A stretch of 64,000 bases of DNA from Candidatus Bathyarchaeota archaeon (GCA_003141855.1 PLNS01000021.1:21060-85059); one strand, 5' to 3'. Shown: positions 25,475-34,755, counted from the stretch's first letter. Notes: generated from the sequence alone by a model not told the origin. A program made the numbers and translations.

Positions 25475-25863
25475 GTTGACTTTTAGTGAGAGATAGAAGC
25501 ATAAGAAGCTATGCGTACATGTCAACAGAGATTTGCCAGATCATTAGCTACTGGAGGATTCAGGTAAAATGTGTATTCAAGCAACTTCTTTGAACCTTAA
25601 GTTGGGGAAGGGAATCGAAACTCAAATAAAAGCTCATGCCGAGATTTGAAGTTGAGTCTTTTCTGCTTGACTAATTTCAGTAAAGAGACGTTTACGAGAA
25701 ACCTTTCATTGGAACCGCTTGAATTAAAACATATGTAAAATATAGAAAATATCGAGCTTCACTTTCACTTAAGACTCTCCTATTTGAAAGAGTCGGATGG
25801 ACTTGCAGTATAAGAACTGGAAATGCTTTTAGGCTATCCGTCAACATAAAGGAGACGTATGAT
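25475..25863. other. Spacer with a gene-tail remnant, no intact gene
   Basis: No intact gene or RNA is recognised. At about 25685-25720 a short frame reads RDVYEKPFIGTA and stops. It resembles RDVYEKSFIAIGSIN at 32804-32848, with mostly synonymous differences, so both are likely remnants of 3' ends of related genes. AAAGGAGAC just before 25864 is a ribosome binding site for the RecA-like gene. Confidence 0.45.
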
Positions 25864-26586
25864 TTGAGTCAAAGAGTAATAGTTAAGCCGGGGCTATCTC
25901 AGCCCGTTTTTCCATTAAACATAAGAAGTGTTAGCGAGATTTTTCCTGGATTCGCATTAGGTGATTTTGCAGTTCTGCAAGGCTCATCAGTTTTGTCATT
26001 GGCATCGCTGCTATGCGTAAAAGCGCAGCTTCCAATTCAGCTGGGAGGATTACAGAGCAACGTTGTCTTTATCGACGGTGGAAATACCTTCAGACTCTAC
26101 CAAATAGCACAATTAGCCCAGATTCACCACCTTAACCCAAAGAAGGTCTTGGATAACATTTACATTTCAAGAGCCTTCACAGCCTACCAAGCAGCCGCGC
26201 TCATTACTCACCAGCTAAAAGAAACTATCCAAAAATACAATGCTAAACTCGTCATAATCTCAGATATTGCCGGCTTCTTCTTAGACAAGGACATTCCCGA
26301 AGTCGAAGCTCAAAGAATCTTTGGCCATACGGCAGTTTACCTTTCGAATTTTGCAAGAGAAAACCAGATAATAGTAATCGCAACTTATCCCCCGCACGGG
26401 GACACGCCCAGAAATAGTCTGCTCCATAAGCAAACATGCGCAAGAGCAAACGTTGTTCTATCGATAAGCAGAACAAGCTACGCAAGAAGAATCGCGTTGG
26501 AAAAACATCCGTATCTCTTGGCTGGTTCTGTAGAGCTATCAAATGAAGCCTCAACTATGGCTGATTTTTCGGAGGCGACTGCGTAA
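25864..26586 (+). CDS. RecA/RadA-like protein without a canonical Walker A
   Basis: The 240-residue protein has the RecA-core plan: PGFALGDFAVLQGSSVLSLA sits where GxxxxGKS should be, but the lysine is absent. VVFIDGGNTFRLYQIAQLA and KLVIISDIAGFFL resemble the following core strands. TTG 25864 follows AAAGGAGACGTA. It is followed directly by a small gene and a family B polymerase. RecA-like proteins that have lost ATP binding accompany specialised polymerases in bacteria (the ImuA type). A comparable archaeal role in damage-tolerant synthesis is plausible but unproven. Confidence 0.7.
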   Translation: MSQRVIVKPGLSQPVFPLNIRSVSEIFPGFALGDFAVLQGSSVLSLASLLCVKAQLPIQLGGLQSNVVFIDGGNTFRLYQIAQLAQIHHLNPKKVLDNIYISRAFTAYQAAALITHQLKETIQKYNAKLVIISDIAGFFLDKDIPEVEAQRIFGHTAVYLSNFARENQIIVIATYPPHGDTPRNSLLHKQTCARANVVLSISRTSYARRIALEKHPYLLAGSVELSNEASTMADFSEATA

Positions 26587-26846
26587 TGGGAAAAACAGTT
26601 GAATCCTACCGGATGGCTCTTGAAGATGAAATAAGCCGCTGGAGCGGCTTTGTAAAAGCACTGCGAATCGAGGACAAGATAGCTTTTGACGCTTTAATGG
26701 ATGCCTGTAGAAACCATGCGTCAGCCGGAAGTAACGCTACAAACCCAATTCTCTTCGAACCCATGGTCATGTCCATTCTATTGTCCCAGCAAGTGAAGAT
26801 TACCCGATTAGAGAAGGCTTTAGATGCAGTCAAGCACCAGCCCTAA
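26586..26846 (+). CDS. Small helical protein between RecA-like and PolB genes
   Basis: The 86-residue protein overlaps the RecA-like stop by one base and the polymerase start by 23 bases. It is helical: SYRMALEDEISRWSGFVKAL, KIAFDALMDACRN and MVMSILLSQQVKITRLEKAL. No family is recognised. Its position within an overlapping three-gene operon suggests a subunit or adaptor for the RecA-like protein and polymerase. Confidence 0.65.
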   Translation: MGKTVESYRMALEDEISRWSGFVKALRIEDKIAFDALMDACRNHASAGSNATNPILFEPMVMSILLSQQVKITRLEKALDAVKHQP

Positions 26847-29130
26847 GATTCGCGGCTGGATATTCGACGTTTATCCCTCCGACATCGGTCAGATGGCAGT
26901 CTGGATAATAAGCGAAAAAGGCCAAAGAATTAGGCTGACAGATAAGTTCCAACCAAAAATCTACGTCTCGGGAAAAAAAGAGGACCAGGAAAAACTCGTA
27001 GGCAAAATCTATTCAAACCCAGATATTGCAAACTGGACCTTTGTCTGCAAATACGCTCAGCCCACCGATTCAGAAAAATCCCGCGTACTAGAAATAACGC
27101 TAAAAGACTGCAGAAAAGTATCATCCTTAACTAACCAAATTCTGAAAATAGGCGATTACATGCGCCTTGAAGTCCACAACTGCGATTTACGCGGCGACAG
27201 AACATATTTCTTCACCCATGATTTGTTCCCGCTTGCCTATTTAGAAGTTGAAAACCTCAAATCAGGCTTGAAGTACACTCTCCTAGATTGTGTTGAAAGC
27301 ATCGATTACGTTTTGCCCCCGCTGAAAATAACGCATCTGAAAATCGAGATAGCTAAAACAGGCAAAATAGCGAGCCTTCAAGACTCCATTGCCAGCATAA
27401 GCCTTGAGCAAGAAGATCAGCGAATAATAATCGACTCGGGCGATGAGGGGGAAAAGCTCCTGCAACTTAGCAAGACGGTTAAGGAACTTGACCCAGACAT
27501 AATTGTTACCAACGGCGGCGACTCCTATCTCTTCTCCTATCTGCTTCAACGAGCAATCGTCAGCGGGGTGTCGCCCAAGTTTATTCTTAGCCGCGATGAA
27601 GTTCCATTTGTGCCTAAAGCGCAGCAGGGAAAGACCTTCTTTTCCTATGGACGAACATTCTACAAAGCCCCAACAATCCGCCTCTACGGAAGAGTCCACA
27701 TAGACGCCGGCAACACATTCATTCTAAACGAAAGCAGCTTCCAAGGCTTATTTGAAATAGCAAGAACCTGCCGCGCACCCCTGCACACATCCTCCCGATC
27801 ATCCATTGGGTCAAGCATGTCTTCCCTTCAGTTCTATCAAGCGTTCAAACAAGAGATTTTGATTCCCCGAAACAAAAGCATCCCTGAAGCCTTCAAATCA
27901 GCCTACGAACTCCTCGTTGCAGACAGAGGTGGCTTTGTATATGAACCAAAAGTAGGCATCCACGACAACACAGGCGAAGTGGACTTTTCATCGATGTATC
28001 CAAGCCTCATGGTAAACAACAACATTTCCGCTGAAACCGTCTTATGCAAGTGCTGCCCAGACTCTCACCTTCGTATCCCAGAATTAAACTATAATATTTG
28101 CGAGAAACGAATCGGCGTCGTTCCGAAAGCCCTAAAACTCGTCGTAGAGAAGCGGCTGAAGTATAAGCACCTAAGGGATGACGTGATGAATCCCAAACTC
28201 AAAGAGATGTACGACAACAGACAAACCGCTCTAAAGTGGATTCTTGTAACCTGTTTTGGTTATCTGGGCTATCGGAACGCGAAGTTCGGAACGGTTGACG
28301 GTCACATTGGAGTTTGCGCGTTTGGCCGAGATGCATTTCTTAAAGCTGCACGAATCTCTGAGAGCCGCGGCTTTGAGGTTCTGCACGGAATCGTAGATTC
28401 GCTGTGGCTGAAAAAAGAAAACACAAGTCTTGAAGAATACGAGGAGCTATGCAAACAGGTAAGCGATGACATTGGTGTCCTATTAAATTTTGAAGGCCGA
28501 TACAAATGGATTGTTTTCTTGCCCTCAAAAATGCATCCTAACATCGGCGTCCTAAACCGTTACTACGGAGTAATGGAGAATGGAAAACTAAAAGTCAGAG
28601 GCATTGAAGTACGCAAACACGACACACCCAGATTTGTTTACAATGCCCAGATGGAAATGATCAACACATTTTCAGCGGCAAACAACTCAAAAGAATTCAT
28701 GCAAAAAATCCCCCAAGCACTAAACGTGGTAAAAACTTACCGGCAAAAACTAATCAATGGAGAAGTGCCCATAGAGGATTTGATTGTTTCCAAGCACTTA
28801 TCGAAAAGCCCCAACCGTTACAAGCAGCACGTTAGCCAGGTTATCGCAGCCGAGCAGCTAATCAAAGAAGGCAGCGAAGTCCACGCAGGAAAGAATGTGC
28901 ATTTTGTTTTCACTGATTCAAAAAACAAGCGGTTTGAACGACGAGTAAGAGCGGAACAACTACTTGACAAAGGCGTTAACCCCGATGAAAGAAAATACCT
29001 GCAGCTTCTGTATGAGTCAGCGGCTAACCTTCTGAGCTTCTCAAATTACACTGCAAAAACAGTTCAAGACTCTATTAGAGGGTATGAGTACAAGGACCTC
29101 TTTAGTTTTTGTTCCACTGAAGATTATTAG
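26824..29130 (+). CDS. Diverged family B DNA polymerase (PolB2-like)
   Basis: The 768-residue protein has the PolB layout. The exonuclease region looks inactive: LKIEIAKTGK replaces DIE, and DPDIIVTNGGDSYLF lacks the second Asp. Polymerase motif A is VDFSSMYPSLM near residue 386, with the Asp kept. Motif B is KWILVTCFGYLGYRNAKFG. Motif C is LHGIVDSLWL near 522-531 in place of YGDTDS: the first Asp is lost but the Asp known to be essential in family B enzymes is kept. It matches the archaeal PolB2-type group often called inactivated. Retained catalytic Asp residues leave some polymerase activity possible. Confidence 0.85.
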   Translation: MQSSTSPKIRGWIFDVYPSDIGQMAVWIISEKGQRIRLTDKFQPKIYVSGKKEDQEKLVGKIYSNPDIANWTFVCKYAQPTDSEKSRVLEITLKDCRKVSSLTNQILKIGDYMRLEVHNCDLRGDRTYFFTHDLFPLAYLEVENLKSGLKYTLLDCVESIDYVLPPLKITHLKIEIAKTGKIASLQDSIASISLEQEDQRIIIDSGDEGEKLLQLSKTVKELDPDIIVTNGGDSYLFSYLLQRAIVSGVSPKFILSRDEVPFVPKAQQGKTFFSYGRTFYKAPTIRLYGRVHIDAGNTFILNESSFQGLFEIARTCRAPLHTSSRSSIGSSMSSLQFYQAFKQEILIPRNKSIPEAFKSAYELLVADRGGFVYEPKVGIHDNTGEVDFSSMYPSLMVNNNISAETVLCKCCPDSHLRIPELNYNICEKRIGVVPKALKLVVEKRLKYKHLRDDVMNPKLKEMYDNRQTALKWILVTCFGYLGYRNAKFGTVDGHIGVCAFGRDAFLKAARISESRGFEVLHGIVDSLWLKKENTSLEEYEELCKQVSDDIGVLLNFEGRYKWIVFLPSKMHPNIGVLNRYYGVMENGKLKVRGIEVRKHDTPRFVYNAQMEMINTFSAANNSKEFMQKIPQALNVVKTYRQKLINGEVPIEDLIVSKHLSKSPNRYKQHVSQVIAAEQLIKEGSEVHAGKNVHFVFTDSKNKRFERRVRAEQLLDKGVNPDERKYLQLLYESAANLLSFSNYTAKTVQDSIRGYEYKDLFSFCSTEDY

Positions 29131-29182
29131 CTTGCTGTCTTGAAAATATCTTGTCAAACAATAAATAAAGCCCAAACGCTAA

Positions 29183-29962
29183 TTGATAACTCGTTTTAAC
29201 GGGATATTCAAGGCGGTTGATTTGATAGAAATTAAACAAACTTCAGAAGGCAACCCGCTTATAATGTCCTCTGTATCTGATTTTTGCGGTTCAATGGGTT
29301 ACTGTGAACTTCGAATAAGGCACTATCTTAAAGGAATCAAGCCTCCTCAAACGCAGAAAACTATTGACGGAACCAAATCACATGAGAAGGAAGAAGTTTA
29401 CGAAAAAGAACACTTTACTTTTGAACCTGTAACAGAAGAAGGCTTGAAAGATTTAACCAAGGACATAGAATTTGCCCGTGAAGGATTATTTACACGGTTT
29501 CAAAGAGAATTATCATTTGGTACTGAGAAGCTTTCAATTTTGCTTTATGGCAGAGCCGATAAGGTAATGCGAAGTAACGGAACGTTGATTATAGAAGATT
29601 CAAAGTATCCCGCTTCAAAAGGAAAATACTCAATCCAATATCAGCCGTTTGACGACCAAAAACTTCAGACTCTGCTATATTTGAACTCTAATTATAGTGA
29701 GAGCGGCTCTCTAAATGAGAGTGACTGCTTTGAGATTTCCTGTGAGAAAAAAGCCTGGATCATTAATATAAAAGACAAGGCAACCTTGGAAAGCATCAAG
29801 ATATTTCAAGGCTTTCAAACATCCGAAGCTAAAGATTTCTTAAATGAAAAAGTTACAAGATTCGCATTGATAGCTTTGGGAAAAGTAGAACCCGAGCATC
29901 ACAATAACGTTAGGAAATGCCAGAGTTGCAGATTCACAGATTGCCAATATATTTTGCATTAA
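29183..29962 (+). CDS. Cas4/RecB-like nuclease with likely Fe-S cysteines
   Basis: The 259-residue protein shows VSDFCGSMGYCELRIRHYL, then GRADKVMR, LIIEDSKYP and DDQKLQTLLYL, matching the D, ExK and QxxxY motifs of Cas4/AddB-type PD-(D/E)XK exonucleases (here EDSK). The C-terminal CQSCRFTDC with the N-terminal Cys can hold a [4Fe-4S] cluster. It starts at TTG 29183, with weaker support than a later start near 29222. No CRISPR array or cas1/cas2 is in the window. It follows the polymerase and is probably a DNA-processing nuclease of the same module. Confidence 0.75.
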   Translation: MITRFNGIFKAVDLIEIKQTSEGNPLIMSSVSDFCGSMGYCELRIRHYLKGIKPPQTQKTIDGTKSHEKEEVYEKEHFTFEPVTEEGLKDLTKDIEFAREGLFTRFQRELSFGTEKLSILLYGRADKVMRSNGTLIIEDSKYPASKGKYSIQYQPFDDQKLQTLLYLNSNYSESGSLNESDCFEISCEKKAWIINIKDKATLESIKIFQGFQTSEAKDFLNEKVTRFALIALGKVEPEHHNNVRKCQSCRFTDCQYILH

Positions 29963-30018
29963 ATCCGATAAGAAGGCAAGATTCAATTATCCGTAGACCA
30001 ATATTCGCAAGAACTAAA

Positions 30019-30276
30019 ATGAATATGTCCGAAGCAATGAAAATTAAGCGTCAAATAAAAGACTCTTGCGGTATTGAGGCAATAATGGTGGATTTGCCCG
30101 AAGTCGGCCTTGTCCTAACTGTCGAACGAAGCACGCTCGACAAGGACTCATACAAACTTTTAGCAGATTATACCGCCGAAAACAACCTTAACCTACAGCT
30201 GGAACTGGGCAGATTCATCATTTCTAACCAAGCCCTGCCGCCTCCAAAGTCTTTCGGGGTTGAAAAGCAATATTAA
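30019..30276 (+). CDS. Hypothetical small protein
   Basis: ATG 30019 gives 85 residues beginning MNMSEAMKIKRQIKDSCG, with VDLPEVGLVLTVERS and YTAENNLNLQLELGRFII. The sequence has the mixed strand and helix pattern of a small folded protein but no recognised family. An upstream extension of the frame overlaps the nuclease gene and looks non-coding. It lies 56 bases after the Cas4-like gene and could be the last gene of that operon. Confidence 0.55.
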   Translation: MNMSEAMKIKRQIKDSCGIEAIMVDLPEVGLVLTVERSTLDKDSYKLLADYTAENNLNLQLELGRFIISNQALPPPKSFGVEKQY

Positions 30277-30460
30277 ATCTCCTATTAAGAGAGGTTTAGG
30301 AGGAAATTGTTTTTCGGCTAAACTCCATCATGTCAGCGAAAAAAACCAATTGAGATCCAGATCAAGGTCCATACAAATATACGTCTCATCTTGATACAGC
30401 AAAACTGCGTCAATTTATAAAACTGGGTTTAATCCAGATGGGTTTAAATCTTTATTTGGT

Positions 30461-30951
30461 TTACCAGAATTTGAGCGGTGACTTGAAACTCTTTTCAATT
30501 TCTCTTCTAGTCTTGGAGCCTAGCTTAATTGGAGCATCCTTTAACCATGGGATATACTCCCATTTCCAAATCCTGCTGTTCGCGTCATGCTCAGCCATGG
30601 CATGGTTCGCGTGTTTACAAACACAACAGGGTGCTTACCGTCTAAAAAATAGTACATGATAGGATGTTTCGGTGCTGGCGGAGGAGTTTTGTCGCCGTGA
30701 ATTGAATCTGAATTCATTCCGTTCTCATAGATGTATATCCCTTCGAAGGTAAATCTATCGTTTACCGGATCCTTTGCGACAAGAATCTTGAACGATTCCA
30801 GATCCATCACCCTGCCGTAAATTAATCGCCGTAGCCCAGTGTAAACAGAATTCAAGATTCCATGCTGACGAAGTCTTTCGTTGTTAAAAAGAAGCTTGCT
30901 TTGTGTTGAAGGTTCCAAACCCATTTGGGTCTGAGACCCAGCGGCCCCCAC
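30461..30951 (-). pseudogene. Frameshifted hypothetical protein gene
   Basis: The upstream frame ends at 30541. It contains folded-looking GRVMDLESFKILVAKDP, FTFEGIYIYENGMNSD and PIMYYFLDGKHPVVFVNTR. After VNTR at about 30610-30620 another frame continues with NHAMAEHDANSRIWKWEYIP and on to KSFKSPLKFW, stopping at TAA 30461-30463. Together they would give about 160 residues. No family is recognised. A one-base indel near AACACGCGAACC broke the gene, either in nature or in the sequence. The N-terminal 20 residues are less certain. Confidence 0.55.
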
Positions 30952-31188
30952 CGCACGAATATGTACTTTTTAGAAGCCCAAGAGTTTTGAGGGTGGCATC
31001 TCCACTTTGGCTGGATTCAAATCCATGCCCTGTTCAATTTATCAGAGGGTGGAAGTTCCACATTAACCAAGGCCTCCAAAGAACAACAGTTTAGTCAAGA
31101 AACGAGACCGTGTGAAAATTACTTAACGACCGTTTGTAAGCTTGAAAAATTACCCAATACTCTTGGGATTTTACCTTTCTCTTATTCT
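30952..31188. other. Spacer beside the IS element
   Basis: No gene is recognised. Around 30915-30955 there is a GGTTCCAAACCC segment followed by GAGACCCAGCGGCCCC, similar in style to the GC-rich tails at 34467-34487 and, in reverse, near 35384. GGATTCAAATCC at about 31014-31025 looks like a tRNA T-arm, but no whole tRNA can be folded around it. Part of this stretch may be the left flank of the IS element. Confidence 0.35.
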
Positions 31189-32720
31189 TTATTTCTTAAC
31201 AAGCGCCTGAATTAGCGCTTCAACCCCAAGAATGTTTAGAGCTCTCCTCAAATTATAAGAAAACAAAAGCAACCCAACTTCCCCACTGACTTTTCTAAGG
31301 CCTCTAAGCAGCAAATATGGAGCACCAAAAGCTCTCTTTAGTGTACCAAACGTATGCTCAACCACCTTTTTGCGCTCACCCATAACTTCAGGATGCAATT
31401 TCATCCGCTCTCTCATATCATCGACAACTCCCTCATGGATCCACCGACAAATTACGCGACCAACCTTATTGCCTGTACACTTAGTCATGAAAAACTGGCA
31501 TGAAGAACAAACACCCTTCAGGCACTTGTAGATTCGTTTATGCATACCATCTTGAACTTTGCTGCCATGAAAGTAAAGGCGTTGCCCAGCCGGGCAAACA
31601 TACATGTCAGCACTCTTATCGTAGCGGAATTTGTCAGCAGTAAACTCCGGTGACACAATACTGCCACCACTTCCAGATCGCTTCACTGCAACAAAGGGTG
31701 TAACCCCACTATCGACACACTGCTTGATTTGCATAAAATCAAAATAACCCTTATCAGATAAACAATCAATCTGCTCAACGCATAGTGTTTCTTTAGCGCT
31801 TATAGCTACGCCACTGAGTTGATTTAGGTCTGAGGCTTCGTTAGTGACCAAGTAGTTAACGATCAGGTGGTTTTTTGAATCCACTGCTGCTTGCATGTTG
31901 TAGCAGGATTCAACTCTGCCATGATTCATCATCTGCCGACAATCTTGATCTGTTAGAGCAACTTCCTTTTGGCCGCTCTTTTCCATTTTGCTAAGGATTT
32001 CTTCGGATTTTTCCTTTTTTTCAAGCAAGGCAGCGAGTTTGTCCACTTCAAAAGCTTTAGCCTCTTCACTCGACTCGCTATTGGCTTGTTGCTCGTCAGA
32101 TGCTTCCTGCGTATCTGCAGCGTCCAGCTCTTCAAGGTAGTGTTTTACTGATTTTTCCATGACCTTTATTCTCTTTGCAAGCGCTCTTTGGGTAAAGGCT
32201 TTATCGTTGGAGTTGACTGCCCGCAGTTTAGTGCCGTCTACGGTTACTTGTTTTGCTCCATAGAGGCTGAGCTCTTTTAGGAAAGAGACAAATTCTTTGA
32301 ATAAGGCGCCTATTGCCTGTGGGTTGTCTTTTCTAAAGTCTGCTATGGTTTTAAAGTCAGGTGCTAAGCCTTTGAGCAGCCAGATGCATTCGAGGTTGGT
32401 TTTGCTTTCTCGTTCTAGTTTTCTGCTTGAGCGGATGTGGTTTAGGCCTCCGTAGAGGTAGAGTTTACAGAGGTCTTTTGGGTTGTATGATGGTCTTCCA
32501 AGCTCCTGTGGTGTTGAGTGGGTAAAGCCTAACTTTTCCATATCCAGCGTGTTTACGTAGGCGTCTATAAATCTAACGGGATTGTCTGTTTGAACGTATT
32601 GTTCTATTGTTTTTGGCAGTAGAAATGTTTGGCTTCTGGATAAACCTTCCACATAGCTGTTGGTTTCGTTGTTCATTGTCTGCTCATCCGTTCTGGTCTT
32701 GGTTTGTTATGGTCATGGAA
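31130..32720. mobile_element. Insertion sequence, IS1182-like, ends not resolved
   Basis: The element consists of the transposase gene and unresolved flanks. No clear terminal inverted repeats or target duplication could be matched by eye, so the limits given are approximate. On the right side it abuts the 3' remnant of a host gene at 32720-32848, which shows that insertion interrupted coding sequence. The left partner of that gene was not identified. Confidence 0.6.
31189..32676 (-). CDS. IS1182-like DDE transposase
   Basis: The 495-residue protein is a transposase of the IS5/IS1182 superfamily. The N-terminal domain reads GRPSYNPKDLCKLYLYGGLN and then RKDNPQAIG. The first catalytic Asp is in QVTVDGTKLRA. 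An acidic coiled insertion follows (about 180-260). The region with DLNQLSGVA and CLSDKGYFDF would hold the second Asp, and VVEHTFGTLKRAFG the final Glu. A Cys-rich segment (CLKGVCSSCQFFMTKC) is typical. The reading frame is intact, so the element may still be mobile. Confidence 0.9.
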   Translation of the reverse strand: MNNETNSYVEGLSRSQTFLLPKTIEQYVQTDNPVRFIDAYVNTLDMEKLGFTHSTPQELGRPSYNPKDLCKLYLYGGLNHIRSSRKLERESKTNLECIWLLKGLAPDFKTIADFRKDNPQAIGALFKEFVSFLKELSLYGAKQVTVDGTKLRAVNSNDKAFTQRALAKRIKVMEKSVKHYLEELDAADTQEASDEQQANSESSEEAKAFEVDKLAALLEKKEKSEEILSKMEKSGQKEVALTDQDCRQMMNHGRVESCYNMQAAVDSKNHLIVNYLVTNEASDLNQLSGVAISAKETLCVEQIDCLSDKGYFDFMQIKQCVDSGVTPFVAVKRSGSGGSIVSPEFTADKFRYDKSADMYVCPAGQRLYFHGSKVQDGMHKRIYKCLKGVCSSCQFFMTKCTGNKVGRVICRWIHEGVVDDMRERMKLHPEVMGERKKVVEHTFGTLKRAFGAPYLLLRGLRKVSGEVGLLLFSYNLRRALNILGVEALIQALVKK

Positions 32721-32848
32721 CTAGATTTAAAATTAACGACAATCTAGGCGAGCTAGAGCAGACTTTTCACACAGTCTCAAACCTTGACGAATCTCAGTCA
32801 AGGGACGTTTACGAGAAGTCTTTTATTGCTATAGGTTCAATCAACTAA
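32720..32848 (+). pseudogene. 3' remnant of a gene cut by the IS element
   Basis: The frame reads GTRFKINDNLGELEQTFH and ends in SRDVYEKSFIAIGSIN with TAA 32846-32848. It has no likely start of its own, and upstream it runs into the IS flank. The ending RDVYEKSFI matches the short remnant RDVYEKPFI near 25690, so a gene family with this C-terminus once existed at both places. Function unknown. Confidence 0.45.
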
Positions 32849-32850
32849 CT

Positions 32851-33699
32851 ATGGGTACTAAAAACAAGAGTTTCGCTGTTCTTATTCTCCTATTCCTTGC
32901 GCTAATTCTTTTGCCATTTGTATTGGCTGATAGTGAATTAACATCTGCAACTTTTACATTGGCACCCGGCAGTTACATCCAATTCTCTATTGAATTGCAG
33001 AAGAATGACCGCTTTGAAGGTAACTTTACAGTAAGCGACCTTTTGCCTTACAAACCCGTTGTTACCTTCCCGTGGGGTAATAACGACATTCATACATATT
33101 CTATTGATGTTACTATGATAATGAGCAACCCTGAGTTCAATAAACCCTATACCCCGCAGAAGATTTTAGATTTTAACGGAGTAAAAGGAAATTCTCTATA
33201 CTTCTTTAATTGGACAGCTAATCGTTCAGCACCCTATCTTGTTATATTTTACTGTAGCTCAGAATACTTTCCTCAAGAGGCAAAAATCCCACAAATGACA
33301 TTTAATTATAATGTAAGGGAGGATAATTCCCTTAAAGTCAACATTTTATCACCGTTAAGTCAGACATACGAAGAAATGAGTATTCCTCTTAATTTTACTG
33401 TAAGCAGGGCTAATAATATAGTAACGTACAGTCTTGACAGAAAAGACAATGTGACTCTTTATGGCAACACAACACTAACGGGATTATCCAATGGTATTCA
33501 TACTGCTACAGTTTACGCTAGTGATACTTTCGGCTATTCAGACAGTCAAACAGTCACCTTTAGGGTTGAACCCATAACGACTGCCGAAAGTGGTTCTATA
33601 ACTTGGTTGGGTGTAGCTTTTGCTGTGTCCATTGTCGCTTTAGCTGCAGTTATGGTGGTAGTGTTTTATAGAAGGCATCGAAAACCCGCTTCATGTTAA
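32851..33699 (+). CDS. Secreted/cell-surface protein with C-terminal membrane anchor
   Basis: The 282-residue protein starts with a signal peptide (KSFAVLILLFLALILLPFVLA). A beta-rich outer domain follows, with several N-x-S/T sites, and a C-terminal membrane helix (WLGVAFAVSIVALAAVMVVV) ends in RRHRKPASC. The part with VNILSPLSQTYEEMSIPLNF and YSLDRKDNVTLYGNTTLTGL resembles the Ig-like repeats common in surface proteins of methanogens and Bathyarchaeia. It probably sits at the outer face of the cell membrane. Ligand unknown. Confidence 0.75.
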   Translation: MGTKNKSFAVLILLFLALILLPFVLADSELTSATFTLAPGSYIQFSIELQKNDRFEGNFTVSDLLPYKPVVTFPWGNNDIHTYSIDVTMIMSNPEFNKPYTPQKILDFNGVKGNSLYFFNWTANRSAPYLVIFYCSSEYFPQEAKIPQMTFNYNVREDNSLKVNILSPLSQTYEEMSIPLNFTVSRANNIVTYSLDRKDNVTLYGNTTLTGLSNGIHTATVYASDTFGYSDSQTVTFRVEPITTAESGSITWLGVAFAVSIVALAAVMVVVFYRRHRKPASC

Positions 33700-33781
33700 G
33701 TTAAGATTGTTAGGTCAAGAATCCTTTTGACGAAAAGGCTTTTTATTAATAAACTAATACACACAGATTAAGTGAGCTTGC

Positions 33782-34300
33782 TTGTTTGAGAGAATAGTTG
33801 CTTTGGACGCCGAGAAAGCCTACTCTGAATTGAAAAACCAATTATTCAGACAAAACAGTAAACTGATAATAGATGAGCCTCCACAGCACTTAGTTGTTGA
33901 GCAAGGGTCTCTGTTTGGATTGACTCCAAAGGGTGCCAAGAAGCGTATTGAATGTCACTTTCATCCTCAAGGAGACCATACACGAATAGTTGCCAAAACT
34001 TCTTTGTCTTCTAATTGGAAAAAGGTTACCTGTTTAGGCTACTTAATTGGGGCTGTTTGTATAGCCTTAGCAATCTTGCTTGCATTTACGGTTCAAGCGA
34101 TAGCAACTCAGCCATACTTCTTGAGTATTTTTACTGAATTTGGAAGTTACAATTATTCCCAACTTCAGCTCATTGCTAATATGTTATGGGGCTTGGCGAT
34201 TTTTCTTGTATCAATATTATCGGTAAATATAATCGCTGATTTGTTAATTTACAGAAGGAAGGATTCTCTTATAGAAGAAACTTTGAAAATGCTTCCTTAA
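33782..34300 (+). CDS. Membrane protein with two transmembrane segments
   Basis: The 172-residue protein begins with a soluble domain of about 80 residues (FERIVALDAEKAYSELKNQL, then RIECHFHPQGDHTRIVAKTS). Two membrane helices follow, CLGYLIGAVCIALAILLAF and MLWGLAIFLVSILSVNIIA, with a cytoplasmic-looking tail RRKDSLIEETLKML. The start is TTG 33782. No family is recognised. It stands alone between a surface protein and a long spacer. Confidence 0.65.
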   Translation: MFERIVALDAEKAYSELKNQLFRQNSKLIIDEPPQHLVVEQGSLFGLTPKGAKKRIECHFHPQGDHTRIVAKTSLSSNWKKVTCLGYLIGAVCIALAILLAFTVQAIATQPYFLSIFTEFGSYNYSQLQLIANMLWGLAIFLVSILSVNIIADLLIYRRKDSLIEETLKMLP

Positions 34301-34755
34301 TTATTAGAAGATTAACAGCCAAGCCCTAAGATTTCAATTTCTTCGATTATAGGGACACGAATACCTTTTCCCACGATTGGGTGTACCTTGCTTATAAGGC
34401 TAAATCTTTTAAGTAAGGTCAGAAAATATGCAAATTTTAGGGATTCGCTTAAATAATTATGCGCATCCCAGCGGGCCCGCCGCCACCTGCGCACATTTAT
34501 ACCATTTTTCCCCTTTTTTCTTTCTTCTTTTTCTTTTAACACGTCTGTATGGTATATGCTAAAGAGCTGGGGATGGGAGTTTGATTTGAAGTGCGATTTC
34601 CATCTTTGTTTCTGGAGCCGAATCGCTTTCTATCAGAAACTTTCGAAAATAATTAGCGTTAGCGAAACAAGTTATGCAGCGTGCTGGCGTGGTGGATACC
34701 CCGAGCATCTACTTCCTCAATGAGGCTGACAGAATAATTCTCTGAAAGAGATCAC
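34301..34755. other. Long spacer holding one stem-loop repeat
   Basis: No gene is supported. It contains the 30-nt stem-loop at 34440-34469 followed by a GC-rich tail (AGCGGGCCCGCCGCCACC) and a pyrimidine-rich stretch near 34502-34540. The remainder up to 34755 shows short palindromic bits (for example around 34694-34730) but no recognised RNA. A small structured RNA here is possible. Confidence 0.4.
34440..34469. repeat. 30-nt stem-loop repeat, copy 1
   Basis: GGGATTCGCTT, a 10-nt variable centre and GCGCATCCC form an imperfect hairpin with 8 of 9 arm pairs. The same 11-nt and 9-nt arms with another centre occur at 38200-38229. After the hairpin comes AGCGGGCCCGCC, whose counterpart after copy 2 is ACAGGTCCCGC. 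The arm sequences resemble a tRNA T-arm with an expanded loop. Confidence 0.65.

Noticed and set aside
30901-31030. tRNA gene
   Set aside because: T-arm-like pieces occur but no acceptor, D-arm or anticodon arm can be matched around them.
31130-32720. Terminal inverted repeats of the IS element
   Set aside because: Candidate ends did not pair convincingly by eye, so no repeats are reported.
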